DNA from: Bacillota bacterium
GTDB taxonomy: Bacteria; Bacillota; Clostridia; Oscillospirales; Ruminococcaceae
DNA: 11,935 bases
Reading direction: 5' to 3'
Assembly (NCBI GenBank): GCA_023395695.1
Contig: JAEWYJ010000264.1
Span: forward strand, 1-11,935
The notes under the pieces were generated by a model. That model did not search any database. It had not been told where the DNA came from and saw nothing but the letters and a program-made list of their open reading frames with translations. The position numbers were made by a program, and so were the translations under genes. Positions 1-5,880 of the stretch are shown here, one piece after another (the first letter of the stretch is position 1; each line of letters starts with the position of its first letter).

Positions 1-506
1 GGCTGGAGCAGGCCGGTGTTGCGGCAATTACGGTACACGGCCGCACCCGCGCCCAGATGTATGCCCCGCCAGTCGACCTGCATTGCATTGCCGCAGTAAA
101 GGCGGCAGTATCGGTGCCTGTAATTGGTAACGGTGATATTTTTACGCCGCAGGATGCCAAACAGATGTTTGAATATACCGGCTGCGATCTTGTCATGATC
201 GGCCGGGGCGCCTTGGGTAATCCGTGGCTTTTTGAGCAGATTAACGCGCTGATGCGCAACGAAACGTCGCCGCAACCACCCGCGCTTGAAGCGCGGCTGG
301 CGGTTATGCGGCAGGAGCTGGCCCTGCTGGTCGCCGACAAGGGTGAGCCGGTCGGGTTCAGAGAAGCCAGAAAGCATGTGTCCTGGTACATGACCGGGCT
401 GCGGGGTGCAGCCCAGCTGCGCCGCATGTGCGGCGGAATTACGGGCTGGGCCAGCATTGACGCCATTTGCGAGACAGCGCGGCAGCTTGCATTAAATACC
501 GATTGA
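1..506 (+). CDS. dus: tRNA-dihydrouridine synthase (DusB/NifR3-like), 3' part
   Basis: FMN-dependent enzyme that uses NADPH to reduce uridine to dihydrouridine in the tRNA D-loop. The reading frame is open from base 3 to the TGA at 504-506, so the gene begins before the window and only about the last 167 residues are seen. Recognisable family elements in order are VHGRTRAQ (substrate/flavin side of the TIM barrel), VIGNGDI, then IGRGALGNPWLF (flavin phosphate-binding end of the barrel), followed by the C-terminal helical domain with REARKHVSWYMTG, which contacts tRNA. The first internal ATG at 57 is inside the barrel and is not a plausible start. The next gene is convergent, so dus ends its transcription unit. 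Which Dus subfamily it belongs to is less certain than the family; DusB/NifR3 type is the usual one in Firmicutes. Confidence 0.93.
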   Translation, partial: LEQAGVAAITVHGRTRAQMYAPPVDLHCIAAVKAAVSVPVIGNGDIFTPQDAKQMFEYTGCDLVMIGRGALGNPWLFEQINALMRNETSPQPPALEARLAVMRQELALLVADKGEPVGFREARKHVSWYMTGLRGAAQLRRMCGGITGWASIDAICETARQLALNTD

Positions 507-553
507 GCGCGGGAACGGCAGCGGCGTGCTTATCTGCTCTGCCCAACGCTTTT
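506..553 (+). terminator. weak candidate terminator after dus
   Basis: Starting at the last base of the dus stop codon, AGCG (506-509) can pair with CGCT (547-550) and GGCAG (517-521) with CTGCC (539-543). A short run of four T (550-553) follows. The stem is interrupted by an asymmetric internal loop and the T tract is short, so this is only a candidate. Position immediately after the last gene of a unit is the main argument for it. Confidence 0.3.
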
Positions 554-854
554 ATGGCCTAAAATTTTGAAAAGCATACTGCCCGGGCGGCGTATTTGCG
601 CGCCGCCACATCAGCCTCTTTATTGGATGTTGCCTCGCCTGCGCCCTCTGCCCTGCGACGCAAAATGATGCGTAACAATTCGGCCCTGCTTTTAGGCGTT
701 CCGTTAGAAAAACGATACCGGTTTGGCGGAACTGTTTTATAACTGACAAGGCGAAGGGCGCAAAGGGGCTAACGTCCTTCAAGGACGACAACACAGGCAG
801 GTGCAAAGCAGGTCGTCAAGATGTCTTGCTTTTCCAGCGTTTGGCTCTATCGTA
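507..854. other. convergent intergenic gap with hairpins, no gene seen
   Basis: 348 bases between the convergent 3' ends of dus and the aminotransferase gene. An 84-codon minus-strand frame (552-806) lacks a recognisable domain and a convincing ribosome binding site, so I do not call it. Visible structures are a 7-bp GC stem GGCGGCG/CGCCGCC (586-592 with 601-607, 8-base loop), ACGCA/TGCGT around 658-673, CGTCC/GGACG at 772-786, and GACGAC/GTCGTC (784-789 with 812-817). None is followed by a clear T tract on either strand. A 15-base motif at 794-808 recurs in the terminator between mreB and mreC. The gap could hold 3' UTRs, a small RNA or a dispersed intergenic repeat; the sequence alone does not decide. 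Confidence 0.5.
794..808. repeat. 15-base motif shared with the mreB-mreC terminator
   Basis: CAGGCAGGTGCAAAG occurs here and exactly again at 9315-9329, where it forms the left arm of an intrinsic terminator. The right arm of that terminator is an imperfect inverted copy. Here the motif sits inside a different fold (flanked by GACGAC and GTCGTC) and lacks the matching right arm. Two copies of a 15-mer in 12 kb are unlikely by chance but do not prove a repeat family. Confidence 0.35.
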
Positions 855-2027
855 TCAAGACTCAAAAAACGCCTTGATTCGGGCACAGACCGCCTCGGCC
901 TGCTGACAGGTCATCAGGCTGGAGAGCGGCAGCGTCAGCTCACGTGCGAACAGCGCCATGGCGTTGGGGAAATCCTCGGCTTTCCAACCCAGTCGCTTAT
1001 AGGCCGACAGCGTCGGAAGCGGCGGAAAGTGCAGGTTACAGCAAATACCCTCGTCGCGCAGCGCGTTGAGCAGGGCGTCGCGCCGGTCGGTCTGCTGCTC
1101 GGGCAGCAGCGCCGCATACAAATGATAAGAAGAACGTTCTCCGTGGCGCAAGGCCGACCAGCCGTCGGGCAGCTGGCTGTCGTAGGTTTTACAAACCGCC
1201 TTGCGGCGGGCCAGCATGCCGGCGTAGCGCTTTAGCTGCGACAGGCCGATGGCGGATTGCAGATCCGAAAGGTTGGCCTTGTGGCCGAAATCGACAATGT
1301 CATAGCTGGTCGCGCCATGGTTGCGCTGCCAGGCGCTTTTGCTTTGCCCGTGCAGAATGCTTCGGCTTAAAGCGCCGTAAATGGCGGCATTGTCGGCGTT
1401 GGGGAATTTCCAGAGCAGCGCGCCACCCTCGGCGGTGGTCAGGTTTTTGGTGGCATGGAACGAAAAAACGCTGAAATCGGCCAGCGCACCGCTGTTGCCC
1501 GCCACACAGGACGAGCCAAGCGAATGCGCAGCGTCAGCAATAACGGCGGGCCGCCCAAGCGGAACCAGTCCGCCGGCATAAGGGCGGCAAACCGCTTCGC
1601 ACGCTGTTTTGATGGCCGCATAGTCGCAGAGCGTTCCGCCAATATCCACCGGAATGACCGCTGCGGTGCGCGGGGTCAGATGGCGGGCGACCGTCTCGGG
1701 AGAAAGCAGAAAGCTGCCGGGCGTGCAGTCGGCTAAAACCGGCGTCGCGCCGACATGAACAACCGCAGCCGCGGTGGCGGAAAAGGTGTAAACCGGAACG
1801 ATCACCTCATCCCCCGGCCCAACGCCGCATAAGCGTAACGCGGCTTCAAGCCCTGTTGTCGCGCTTGAGACGCAAACGGCGCCGTCCGCGCCGGTATAAT
1901 CGGCCAGGGCCCGTTCAAACTGCGCGGTAACAGCGCCGGTTGTCAGCCAGCCCGAGCGCAGGACAGCGAGAACGGCATCGCACTCGTTTTGTGTAATATC
2001 CGGTGAAGTAAACGGTATGTTTGGCAT
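855..2027 (-). CDS. DegT/DnrJ/EryC1/StrS family PLP-dependent aminotransferase
   Basis: Fold-type I aminotransferase of the sugar aminotransferase family, which typically transfers an amino group from glutamate to a nucleotide-linked keto-sugar (as in ArnB, PseC or perosamine synthase). The 390-residue length is normal. Family signatures in order are SGWLTTG (25-31), SSATTGLEAAL (54-64), VPVYTFSATA (77-86), the cofactor-contacting DAAHSLG (165-171, with Asp165 and His168), SFHATKNLTTAEGG (189-202, with Lys194 the expected Schiff-base lysine), and NLSDLQSAIGLSQL (252-265). The start at 2027 begins MPNIPF and has GGGAGG about 7 bases upstream; the frame stays open upstream but that extension matches nothing in the family. 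The gene stands alone, with no sugar-nucleotide or glycosyltransferase gene beside it, so the substrate cannot be inferred. It is convergent with dus and divergent from rpmG. Confidence 0.9.
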   Translation of the reverse strand: MPNIPFTSPDITQNECDAVLAVLRSGWLTTGAVTAQFERALADYTGADGAVCVSSATTGLEAALRLCGVGPGDEVIVPVYTFSATAAAVVHVGATPVLADCTPGSFLLSPETVARHLTPRTAAVIPVDIGGTLCDYAAIKTACEAVCRPYAGGLVPLGRPAVIADAAHSLGSSCVAGNSGALADFSVFSFHATKNLTTAEGGALLWKFPNADNAAIYGALSRSILHGQSKSAWQRNHGATSYDIVDFGHKANLSDLQSAIGLSQLKRYAGMLARRKAVCKTYDSQLPDGWSALRHGERSSYHLYAALLPEQQTDRRDALLNALRDEGICCNLHFPPLPTLSAYKRLGWKAEDFPNAMALFARELTLPLSSLMTCQQAEAVCARIKAFFES

Positions 2028-2291
2028 AGTACGGCCTCCCCTTTTTAAAAAATTGCGGCTCCCCAGTCTATGCGGCCTGTAAAAAGGCCATGCCTGAAAG
2101 TTTTTCGGCATAAGATTAAATTTTTTGGCCAAACCTTTTAACAGCACGGCCAGGACGCCGTTGCACTTTGTCCCCGTTATACTTTTATGCGTTTGCCGTG
2201 CGCTAAATGCCCGAATGACCTGCCGTGGCGGCAATGGATGTACCAAAAACCAAAAAACCTTAAAAAACATGGATAGAATAAGAAAAAATGC
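2028..2291. other. AT-rich divergent intergenic region
   Basis: No gene seen between the aminotransferase start and the rpmG promoter. Several inverted sequences could fold: GGCCT/AGGCC (about 2070-2084), ATGCC/GGCAT (about 2090-2111), GCACGGC/GCCGTGC (about 2144-2203, with a loop of some 45 bases), and TGCCG/CGGCA near 2221-2233. On the minus strand TATAAC (2181-2176) is a possible -10 box for the aminotransferase gene, but no good -35 lies at the right distance. The region may be a long, structured 5' UTR of the aminotransferase gene; I do not recognise a known riboswitch in it. Confidence 0.4.
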
Positions 2292-2321
2292 TTGACGGAT
2301 GACCGCCGGTTGTGCTACGTT
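2292..2321 (+). promoter_or_regulatory. candidate sigma-A promoter for rpmG-secE-nusG-rplKA
   Basis: TTGACG (2292-2297) and TACGTT (2316-2321) are separated by 18 bases, with TG at 2313-2314 giving an extended -10. The -35 matches consensus in five of six positions; the -10 is poor (three of six) and relies on the TG. It lies about 105 bases before the rpmG start and is the best candidate in the gap. The predicted leader contains a short TTTGTG/CACAAA stem (about 2348-2375) of unknown role. Confidence 0.45.
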
Positions 2322-2426
2322 ACACATACCTCGAAAAGGGTCTATTTTTTTGTGCCCAAAACAGAGGACACACAAATTCCCTTGAGGGAGGCAAAAATCA
2401 ATCCGTTTAACAGGAGGTGCCGAAAA

Positions 2427-2576
2427 ATGCGAGTAAAAATTACCTTAGCCTGCACAGAGTGCAAACAGCGCAACTACAATACGATGAAAAACAAAAAGAA
2501 CGATCCGGACAGACTTGAAATGAGTAAGTACTGCAGATTCTGCAAGAAGCACACCACTCACAAGGAAACCAAGTAG
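2427..2576 (+). CDS. rpmG: 50S ribosomal protein L33
   Basis: Small 49-residue protein of the large ribosomal subunit near the E site. Four cysteines in two CxxC pairs (Cys9/Cys12 and Cys36/Cys39) mark the zinc-binding (C+) form. The basic middle and the lysine-rich tail are typical of the family. The start at 2427 is set by AGGAGGTG at 2412-2419 and by the family N-terminus MRVKITLAC; an in-frame extension upstream to 2292 would run through the promoter and has no homology. It is the first gene of a unit with secE 21 bases downstream, the usual Firmicute order rpmG-secE-nusG. Confidence 0.96.
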   Translation: MRVKITLACTECKQRNYNTMKNKKNDPDRLEMSKYCRFCKKHTTHKETK

Positions 2577-2597
2577 AAAGAAAGGCAGGAGATCAAA

Positions 2598-2813
2598 ATG
2601 GCAGAAAAGCCTGAGAAGAAGTCTATCTTTGCTCGGTTTAGCAAGTTCTTCCGCGATCAGAAGAGCGAGATGAAAAAAATCGTCTGGCCTTCTAAAAAGC
2701 AGGTGCTCAACAACACCGGAATCGTACTGATTGCCGTCGCGCTCTTTGCGGTTTTAACCGGAACCTTTGACTGGGTTCTCGGTGCAATCATCAAAGTCGC
2801 GCTTGGCGCTTAA
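2598..2813 (+). CDS. secE: preprotein translocase subunit SecE
   Basis: Single-span clamp subunit of the SecYEG protein-export channel in the cytoplasmic membrane. The 71-residue length is that of the short SecE found in Gram-positive bacteria, with one membrane helix (about residues 40-67). The amphipathic surface helix before it carries the conserved EMKKIVWPSKKQ (24-35). AGGAG at 2587-2591 sets the start. It lies between rpmG and nusG, with 17 bases to nusG, which is the nearly universal position for secE. Confidence 0.96.
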   Translation: MAEKPEKKSIFARFSKFFRDQKSEMKKIVWPSKKQVLNNTGIVLIAVALFAVLTGTFDWVLGAIIKVALGA

Positions 2814-2830
2814 AGTCATGGAGGAACACA

Positions 2831-3352
2831 ATGTCTGATTTAGCCAGATGGTATGTGGTTCACACCTATTCGGGTTACGAAAACAAGGTGGCCAGCAGCA
2901 TTGAAAACGCTGTGGAAAACCGCAAGCTGCAGGATCTGATCTGCGAGATCAGGGTTCCGAGCGAGATGGTGACCGAAATTAAGGACAACAAAAAGCGCGA
3001 GGTTGAGCGCAAGGTTTTCCCGGGCTATGTCCTGATTAAAATGGTTATGAACGACGAAACGTGGTACGTTGTGCGCAACATTCGCGGCGTCACCGGTTTT
3101 GTGGGCCCGGGCTCCAAGCCCGTTCCGCTGACCGACGAAGAGGTGCAGCGTCTGGGCGTGGAGAAAAACGAAATCGAGATCAACTTCTCGGTTGGCGATA
3201 ATGTTTCGATCATCGACGGCTATTTTGGCGGATTTATCGGAAGGGTCAACAGCATTGAGAAGGAAAAGGGTCTCGTGCGCGTCACCGTTTCGATGATGGG
3301 CAAGGACGTGCCGGTTGAGCTTGCGCTCGAGCAGGTGTCCGCGCTCGTTTAG
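2831..3352 (+). CDS. nusG: transcription termination/antitermination factor NusG
   Basis: RNA polymerase-bound elongation factor that affects pausing and termination and can couple transcription to translation. The 173-residue protein has an N-terminal NGN domain (about 6-105) opening with WYVVHTYSGYENKV and containing the conserved VFPGYVLIKM (62-71). The C-terminal KOW domain (about 120-173) includes VGDNVSIIDGYFGGFIGRV. DGYF replaces the more common DGPF, and MGKD stands where FGR is usual; both are mild departures within a Clostridia protein. GGAGG at 2820-2824 precedes the start. A 120-base gap holding the putative L1 site follows. Confidence 0.96.
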   Translation: MSDLARWYVVHTYSGYENKVASSIENAVENRKLQDLICEIRVPSEMVTEIKDNKKREVERKVFPGYVLIKMVMNDETWYVVRNIRGVTGFVGPGSKPVPLTDEEVQRLGVEKNEIEINFSVGDNVSIIDGYFGGFIGRVNSIEKEKGLVRVTVSMMGKDVPVELALEQVSALV

Positions 3353-3390
3353 CGTCTGTTTAAGCAAAGCAAATGCGATTTATTTCGCGG

Positions 3391-3436
3391 ATGGGCTGTT
3401 TATACGGCAGCCTGTGGGAGGGGCAAGTTAAGCCCC
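3391..3436 (+). promoter_or_regulatory. putative L1-binding autoregulatory leader of rplK-rplA
   Basis: In the nusG-rplK gap, GGCTG (3394-3398) pairs with CAGCC (3408-3412) around a 9-base loop. GTGGGAGG (3414-3421) follows directly, then a GGGGC/GCCCC hairpin (3420-3436). GTGGGAGG is also found in the helix 76-78 region of 23S rRNA where protein L1 binds, and L1 is known to repress the L11-L1 messenger in E. coli by binding a leader that mimics this site. The position, motif and flanking stem fit that type of control, in which excess L1 would block translation of rplK and rplA. This is recognition by motif, not by a covariance model. Confidence 0.6.
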
Positions 3437-3471
3437 GCAAATTAACCACTAATTTTGGAGGTGCAAGTTAA
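3417..3471 (+). repeat. imperfect direct repeat of the rplK ribosome-binding region
   Basis: GGAGGGGCAAGTTAA (3417-3431) and GGAGGTGCAAGTTAA (3457-3471) match at 14 of 15 positions, 40 bases apart. The second copy is the working Shine-Dalgarno region of rplK. The first lies inside the putative L1-binding leader, where its GGGGC can pair with GCCCC, and has no start codon after it. Confidence 0.6.
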
Positions 3472-3472
3472 A

Positions 3473-3898
3473 ATGGCACAAAAGGTTGTAGGCTTTGTAA
3501 AGCTGCAAATTCCCGCCGGAAAGGCAACTCCGGCCCCGCCTGTCGGCCCGGCTCTCGGCCAGCACGGCGTCAATATTATGGCATTCACCAAGGAGTTCAA
3601 CGAGCGCACGAAGGGTGAAATTGGAATGGTTATTCCGGTTGTCATTACCGTTTATGCCGACCGTTCCTTCTCCTTTATCACCAAAACCCCGCCCGCAGCG
3701 GTTCTTATCAAGACGGCTATCGTAATTGAAAGCGGCTCGGGTGTGCCCAACAAGAACAAGGTGGGCAAGATTACCCGCGAGCAGATTCGTCAGATTGCAA
3801 CCACTAAAATGCCCGATCTCAACGCTGCAAGTATCGAGACTGCCATGAGCATGATCGCCGGTACCGCACGTTCCATGGGCGTTGAAGTGATTGACTAA
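3473..3898 (+). CDS. rplK: 50S ribosomal protein L11
   Basis: L11 binds the GTPase-associated centre of 23S rRNA together with the L10/L12 stalk and is needed for factor-dependent GTP hydrolysis and the stringent response. The 141 residues match the usual length. The N-terminal domain carries [19 protein letters not shown] (15-33 or so) with its proline-rich switch; the C-terminal RNA-binding domain has [14 protein letters not shown] (112-125) and IAGTARSMG (128-136). The ATG at 3473 with GGAGGTG at 3457-3463 is chosen; a TTG at 3455 would place the start within the Shine-Dalgarno sequence. Only 15 bases separate it from rplA, so the two are co-translated. Confidence 0.97.
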   Translation: MAQKVVGFVKLQIPAGKATPAPPVGPALGQHGVNIMAFTKEFNERTKGEIGMVIPVVITVYADRSFSFITKTPPAAVLIKTAIVIESGSGVPNKNKVGKITREQIRQIATTKMPDLNAASIETAMSMIAGTARSMGVEVID

Positions 3899-3913
3899 GA
3901 AGGAGGATTTGCA

Positions 3914-4630
3914 ATGAAGCGCGGAAAAAAATACGCTGAAAGCGCCAAGCTTGTCGAGGCGCTCAAGCTTTACGAAACCGAAGAAGCATTGGGCCTGTGC
4001 TTGAAAACCGGAAAGGCCAAGTTTGATGAAACCGTCGAGCTGCATATCCGCCTGGGCGTTGACTCCCGCCATGCCGACCAGCAGGTTCGTGGCGCGGTTG
4101 TACTGCCCAACGGTACCGGCAAGACTGTTCGCGTACTTGCGTTCTGCAAGGGCGACAACGTTCAGAAGGCGCTCGACGCGGGTGCCGACTACGCCGGCTC
4201 CGATGAATATGTTGCTAAAATTCAGTCCGAAGGCTGGCTGGATTTCGATGTTGTTATCGCCACCCCCGACATGATGGGCGTTATCGGTCGTCTTGGTAAG
4301 GTTCTCGGCCCGCGCGGCCTGATGCCCAACCCCAAGGCCGGCACCGTCACCCCCGATGTCGCCAGAGCGGTTGTCGAAGCCAAGGCCGGTAAGATTGAAT
4401 ACCGTCTGGACAAGACCAACATTATTCACTGCCCCATCGGCAAGGTGTCCTTTGGCACCCAGAAGCTGCAGGAGAACTTTGATGCGCTGATGGGCGCCGT
4501 TGTCAAGGCTAAGCCTGCCGCCGCCAAGGGCCAGTATGTTAAGAGCTGCGTCGTCGCCACCACCATGGGCCCCGGCGTAAAGATTAACCCCTCTAAGTTC
4601 CAGGGGACGAATGTACCCGTTGAGAAATAA
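3914..4630 (+). CDS. rplA: 50S ribosomal protein L1
   Basis: L1 forms the mobile L1 stalk at the ribosomal E site and moves with deacylated tRNA. It is also the likely repressor of its own rplK-rplA messenger. The protein has 238 residues, slightly longer than the typical 229-234. The domain II signature [16 protein letters not shown] is at 131-146, and the C-terminal part returns to domain I with the conserved TTMGPGVKI (216-224). AGGAGG at 3901-3906 sets the start. A terminator follows, so the unit ends here and does not read straight into rplJ as in most bacteria. Confidence 0.97.
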   Translation: MKRGKKYAESAKLVEALKLYETEEALGLCLKTGKAKFDETVELHIRLGVDSRHADQQVRGAVVLPNGTGKTVRVLAFCKGDNVQKALDAGADYAGSDEYVAKIQSEGWLDFDVVIATPDMMGVIGRLGKVLGPRGLMPNPKAGTVTPDVARAVVEAKAGKIEYRLDKTNIIHCPIGKVSFGTQKLQENFDALMGAVVKAKPAAAKGQYVKSCVVATTMGPGVKINPSKFQGTNVPVEK

Positions 4631-4676
4631 GAGCTGCGGTTACCGGCTGTTATAGGCCTTTAAACACACTGAAAAA

Positions 4677-4713
4677 GCGCGCCGTTACAGAGCACTGTTG
4701 CGGCGTGCCTTTT
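4677..4713 (+). terminator. intrinsic terminator after rplA
   Basis: GCGCGCCG (4677-4684) pairs with CGGCGTGC (4701-4708), with one G-T pair, and ACAG/CTGT extends the hairpin inside. CTTTT (4709-4713) follows, then GTT. A run of A before the stem could make it partly bidirectional. It lies 47 bases after the rplA stop. Confidence 0.75.
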
Positions 4714-4726
4714 GTTGTGCTATTCT
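4698..4726 (+). promoter_or_regulatory. candidate promoter for the tautomerase gene
   Basis: TTGCGG (4698-4703) and TATTCT (4721-4726) are 17 bases apart, with TG at 4718-4719 giving an extended -10. The -35 box lies in the right arm of the upstream terminator, an economical arrangement that also occurs by chance. It would start transcription about 35 bases before the gene. Confidence 0.4.
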
Positions 4727-4767
4727 TTGAAAAGGAACAACAACACAGTATGAAGGGAGCTTTTAAC

Positions 4768-5004
4768 ATGCCTTATATTGCAATCAAGTGCTACCCCAAG
4801 GACCGCGCGACCAAGGAAGCAGTTGTTGAAAAAATCAACGCGGCTTTTCTGGAACTCTGGGGCTGCCCGCAGGAGGTCATCAGCATTTCGGTTGAAGAGA
4901 TTGCGCCGGCAGACTGGCAGGATCAGGTGGTGAGGGCCGAAATTGAGCCTAAAGAGGAAAACATGCTGATTCTGTCGGGTAAAAAGCGCTATAATCAAGC
5001 ATAA
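4768..5004 (+). CDS. tautomerase family protein, PptA/YdcE-like
   Basis: Small enzyme of the 4-oxalocrotonate tautomerase superfamily, which uses the amino-terminal proline (Pro2, exposed after removal of Met1) as a catalytic base for keto-enol tautomerisation. The 78 residues and the opening MPYIAIKCYP resemble E. coli PptA/YdcE (77 residues, opening MPHIDIKCFP). The shared central pattern is ISISVEEIAPADWQ (38-51) and the following AEIEP. The physiological substrate is unknown for this group. The ATG at 4768 with AAGGGAG at 4753-4759 is chosen because the Met-Pro start is essential; an upstream in-frame GTG would bury the proline. The gene lies between rplA and rplJ, flanked by a terminator before and a strong promoter after, so it is probably transcribed apart from the ribosomal genes. 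Confidence 0.85.
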   Translation: MPYIAIKCYPKDRATKEAVVEKINAAFLELWGCPQEVISISVEEIAPADWQDQVVRAEIEPKEENMLILSGKKRYNQA

Positions 5005-5058
5005 TTGTTTAATGCCGGGCTACCGTGAATGCTCCTGCGTTTATTTTAAAGAAATTTA

Positions 5059-5087
5059 TTGACAAACCCGCACGGTCGTGGTATAGT
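5059..5087 (+). promoter_or_regulatory. strong sigma-A promoter for rplJ-rplL
   Basis: TTGACA (5059-5064, perfect) and TATAGT (5082-5087, five of six) are 17 bases apart, with TG at 5079-5080 giving an extended -10. AT-rich sequence lies just upstream. It is the best promoter in the window and sits where a dedicated rplJ promoter is expected. Transcription would begin near 5094, just before the L10 leader. Confidence 0.87.
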
Positions 5088-5104
5088 ATTTGCGTTGTCA
5101 CGAT

Positions 5105-5199
5105 CCAAAGACAGCAGGTGTGCGCCGAGCACATAAAGGATTTTTTCCGCCTGCCGAGGAATGAGTGCAAACCATGAAGTTAAACTGATGTGTTTGTGT
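5105..5199 (+). ncRNA. L10-type ribosomal protein leader RNA
   Basis: The leader between the rplJ promoter and gene shows the L10(L12)4-binding layout known from bacterial rplJL leaders. GCAGG (5114-5118) pairs with CCTGC (5150-5154); inside it TGTGC (5119-5123) and GCACA (5129-5133) form a hairpin; the closing arm runs into CTGCCGAGGA, a sequence typical of this leader class and of the L10-binding part of 23S rRNA. An attenuator hairpin follows at once. Known role: when L10-L12 exceeds available rRNA it binds the leader and lowers rplJL expression. Assignment rests on motif, fold and position. Confidence 0.75.
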
Positions 5200-5233
5200 A
5201 AGCTCCTTCCCGCGGTTGTGGGGAGGGCTTTTT
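5200..5233 (+). terminator. attenuator terminator in the rplJ leader
   Basis: AAGCTCCTTCCC (5200-5211) pairs with GGGGAGGGCTT (about 5220-5230), with one bulged base and two G-T pairs around an 8-base loop. Five T (5229-5233) follow. It ends 52 bases before the rplJ start, downstream of the L10-binding leader, which is the arrangement for transcription attenuation in Firmicute rplJL operons. No alternative antiterminator pairing was worked out. Confidence 0.8.
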
Positions 5234-5285
5234 GCTTTCTTCTTTGGACTTGATACACCATAACCCATCACAGGAGGTGAATCAA

Positions 5286-5828
5286 ATGCCCAGTGAAAAG
5301 ATTTTAGCCAAAAAGCAGGAGATCGTTTCCGATCTCGCCGCCAAGCTTCAGGGTTCCGCCGCCGGTGTTCTTGTGGACTACAAGGGAATTACCGTCGCCG
5401 ACGACACCAAGCTGCGCCGCGAGCTGCGCGAGGCTGGCGTTGACTACTTTGTTGTCAAGAACACGCTGCTTGAGCGCGCGGCCGATCAGGTCGGTTTCCA
5501 CAATCTCAAGGATCATTTGTCCGGCACATCCGCCCTTGCCGTCAGCAAGGAGGACGCTGTTGTCGCCGCCAAGATTCTGACCAAGTACGCCGACGCTTCC
5601 AAGGGTAAGTTTACGGTTAAAGCCGGCTTTGTTGACGGCGGCGTAATCGATGCCGCCAAGGTATCGGAGCTTGGTAACCTGCCGAGCAGAGAAGGCTTGC
5701 TTTCAATGCTGCTTTCTGCCCTTACAGGCAATCTCCGCGGTCTTGCCTGCGCGCTTAACAGCATTGCCGAAAAGAACGCCGAGGGCGCTCCCGCCGAGGC
5801 TGCTGCCGAGGCCCCCGCTGCCGAATAA
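5286..5828 (+). CDS. rplJ: 50S ribosomal protein L10
   Basis: L10 anchors L7/L12 dimers to 23S rRNA to form the ribosomal stalk that recruits translation GTPases. The protein has 180 residues. The N-terminal RNA-binding domain includes VDYKGITVADDTKLRRELRE and YFVVKNTLLERA (about residues 54-66). A long C-terminal helix that binds L12 N-termini ends in an Ala/Glu/Pro-rich tail (about 164-180). The ATG at 5286 follows an excellent AGGAGGTGA (5272-5280); a TTG at 5232 in frame falls within the attenuator and is rejected. rplL follows after about 50 bases. Confidence 0.97.
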   Translation: MPSEKILAKKQEIVSDLAAKLQGSAAGVLVDYKGITVADDTKLRRELREAGVDYFVVKNTLLERAADQVGFHNLKDHLSGTSALAVSKEDAVVAAKILTKYADASKGKFTVKAGFVDGGVIDAAKVSELGNLPSREGLLSMLLSALTGNLRGLACALNSIAEKNAEGAPAEAAAEAPAAE

Positions 5829-5880
5829 CTCGGCCGCAAACATTTTTTGAAATATGTAATTAACAGGAGGTAAAATGATC

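Noticed and set aside
552..806. 84-codon minus-strand reading frame between dus and the aminotransferase gene
   Set aside because: No recognisable domain, no good ribosome binding site, composition unlike the neighbours and overlaps several hairpins.
801..1235. 144-codon plus-strand frame and similar frames opposite the aminotransferase gene
   Set aside because: Shadows of the aminotransferase coding strand without their own motifs.
2161..2183. Plus-strand TTGCAC with TATACT as a promoter
   Set aside because: Spacing is only 11 bases, too short for sigma-A RNA polymerase.
2028..2375. 116-residue N-terminal extension of the aminotransferase frame
   Set aside because: Extension does not resemble the family, passes through an AT-rich regulatory gap, and the MPNIPF start has a clear GGGAGG site.
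2292..2426. In-frame extension of rpmG to a TTG at 2292
   Set aside because: The TTG is the -35 box of the candidate promoter, and L33 proteins are about 49 residues long.
3449..4429. 326-codon minus-strand frame opposite rplK-rplA
   Set aside because: Antisense shadow of two certain ribosomal protein genes; its low-complexity Gly/Asn/His-rich translation reflects codon bias of the real genes.
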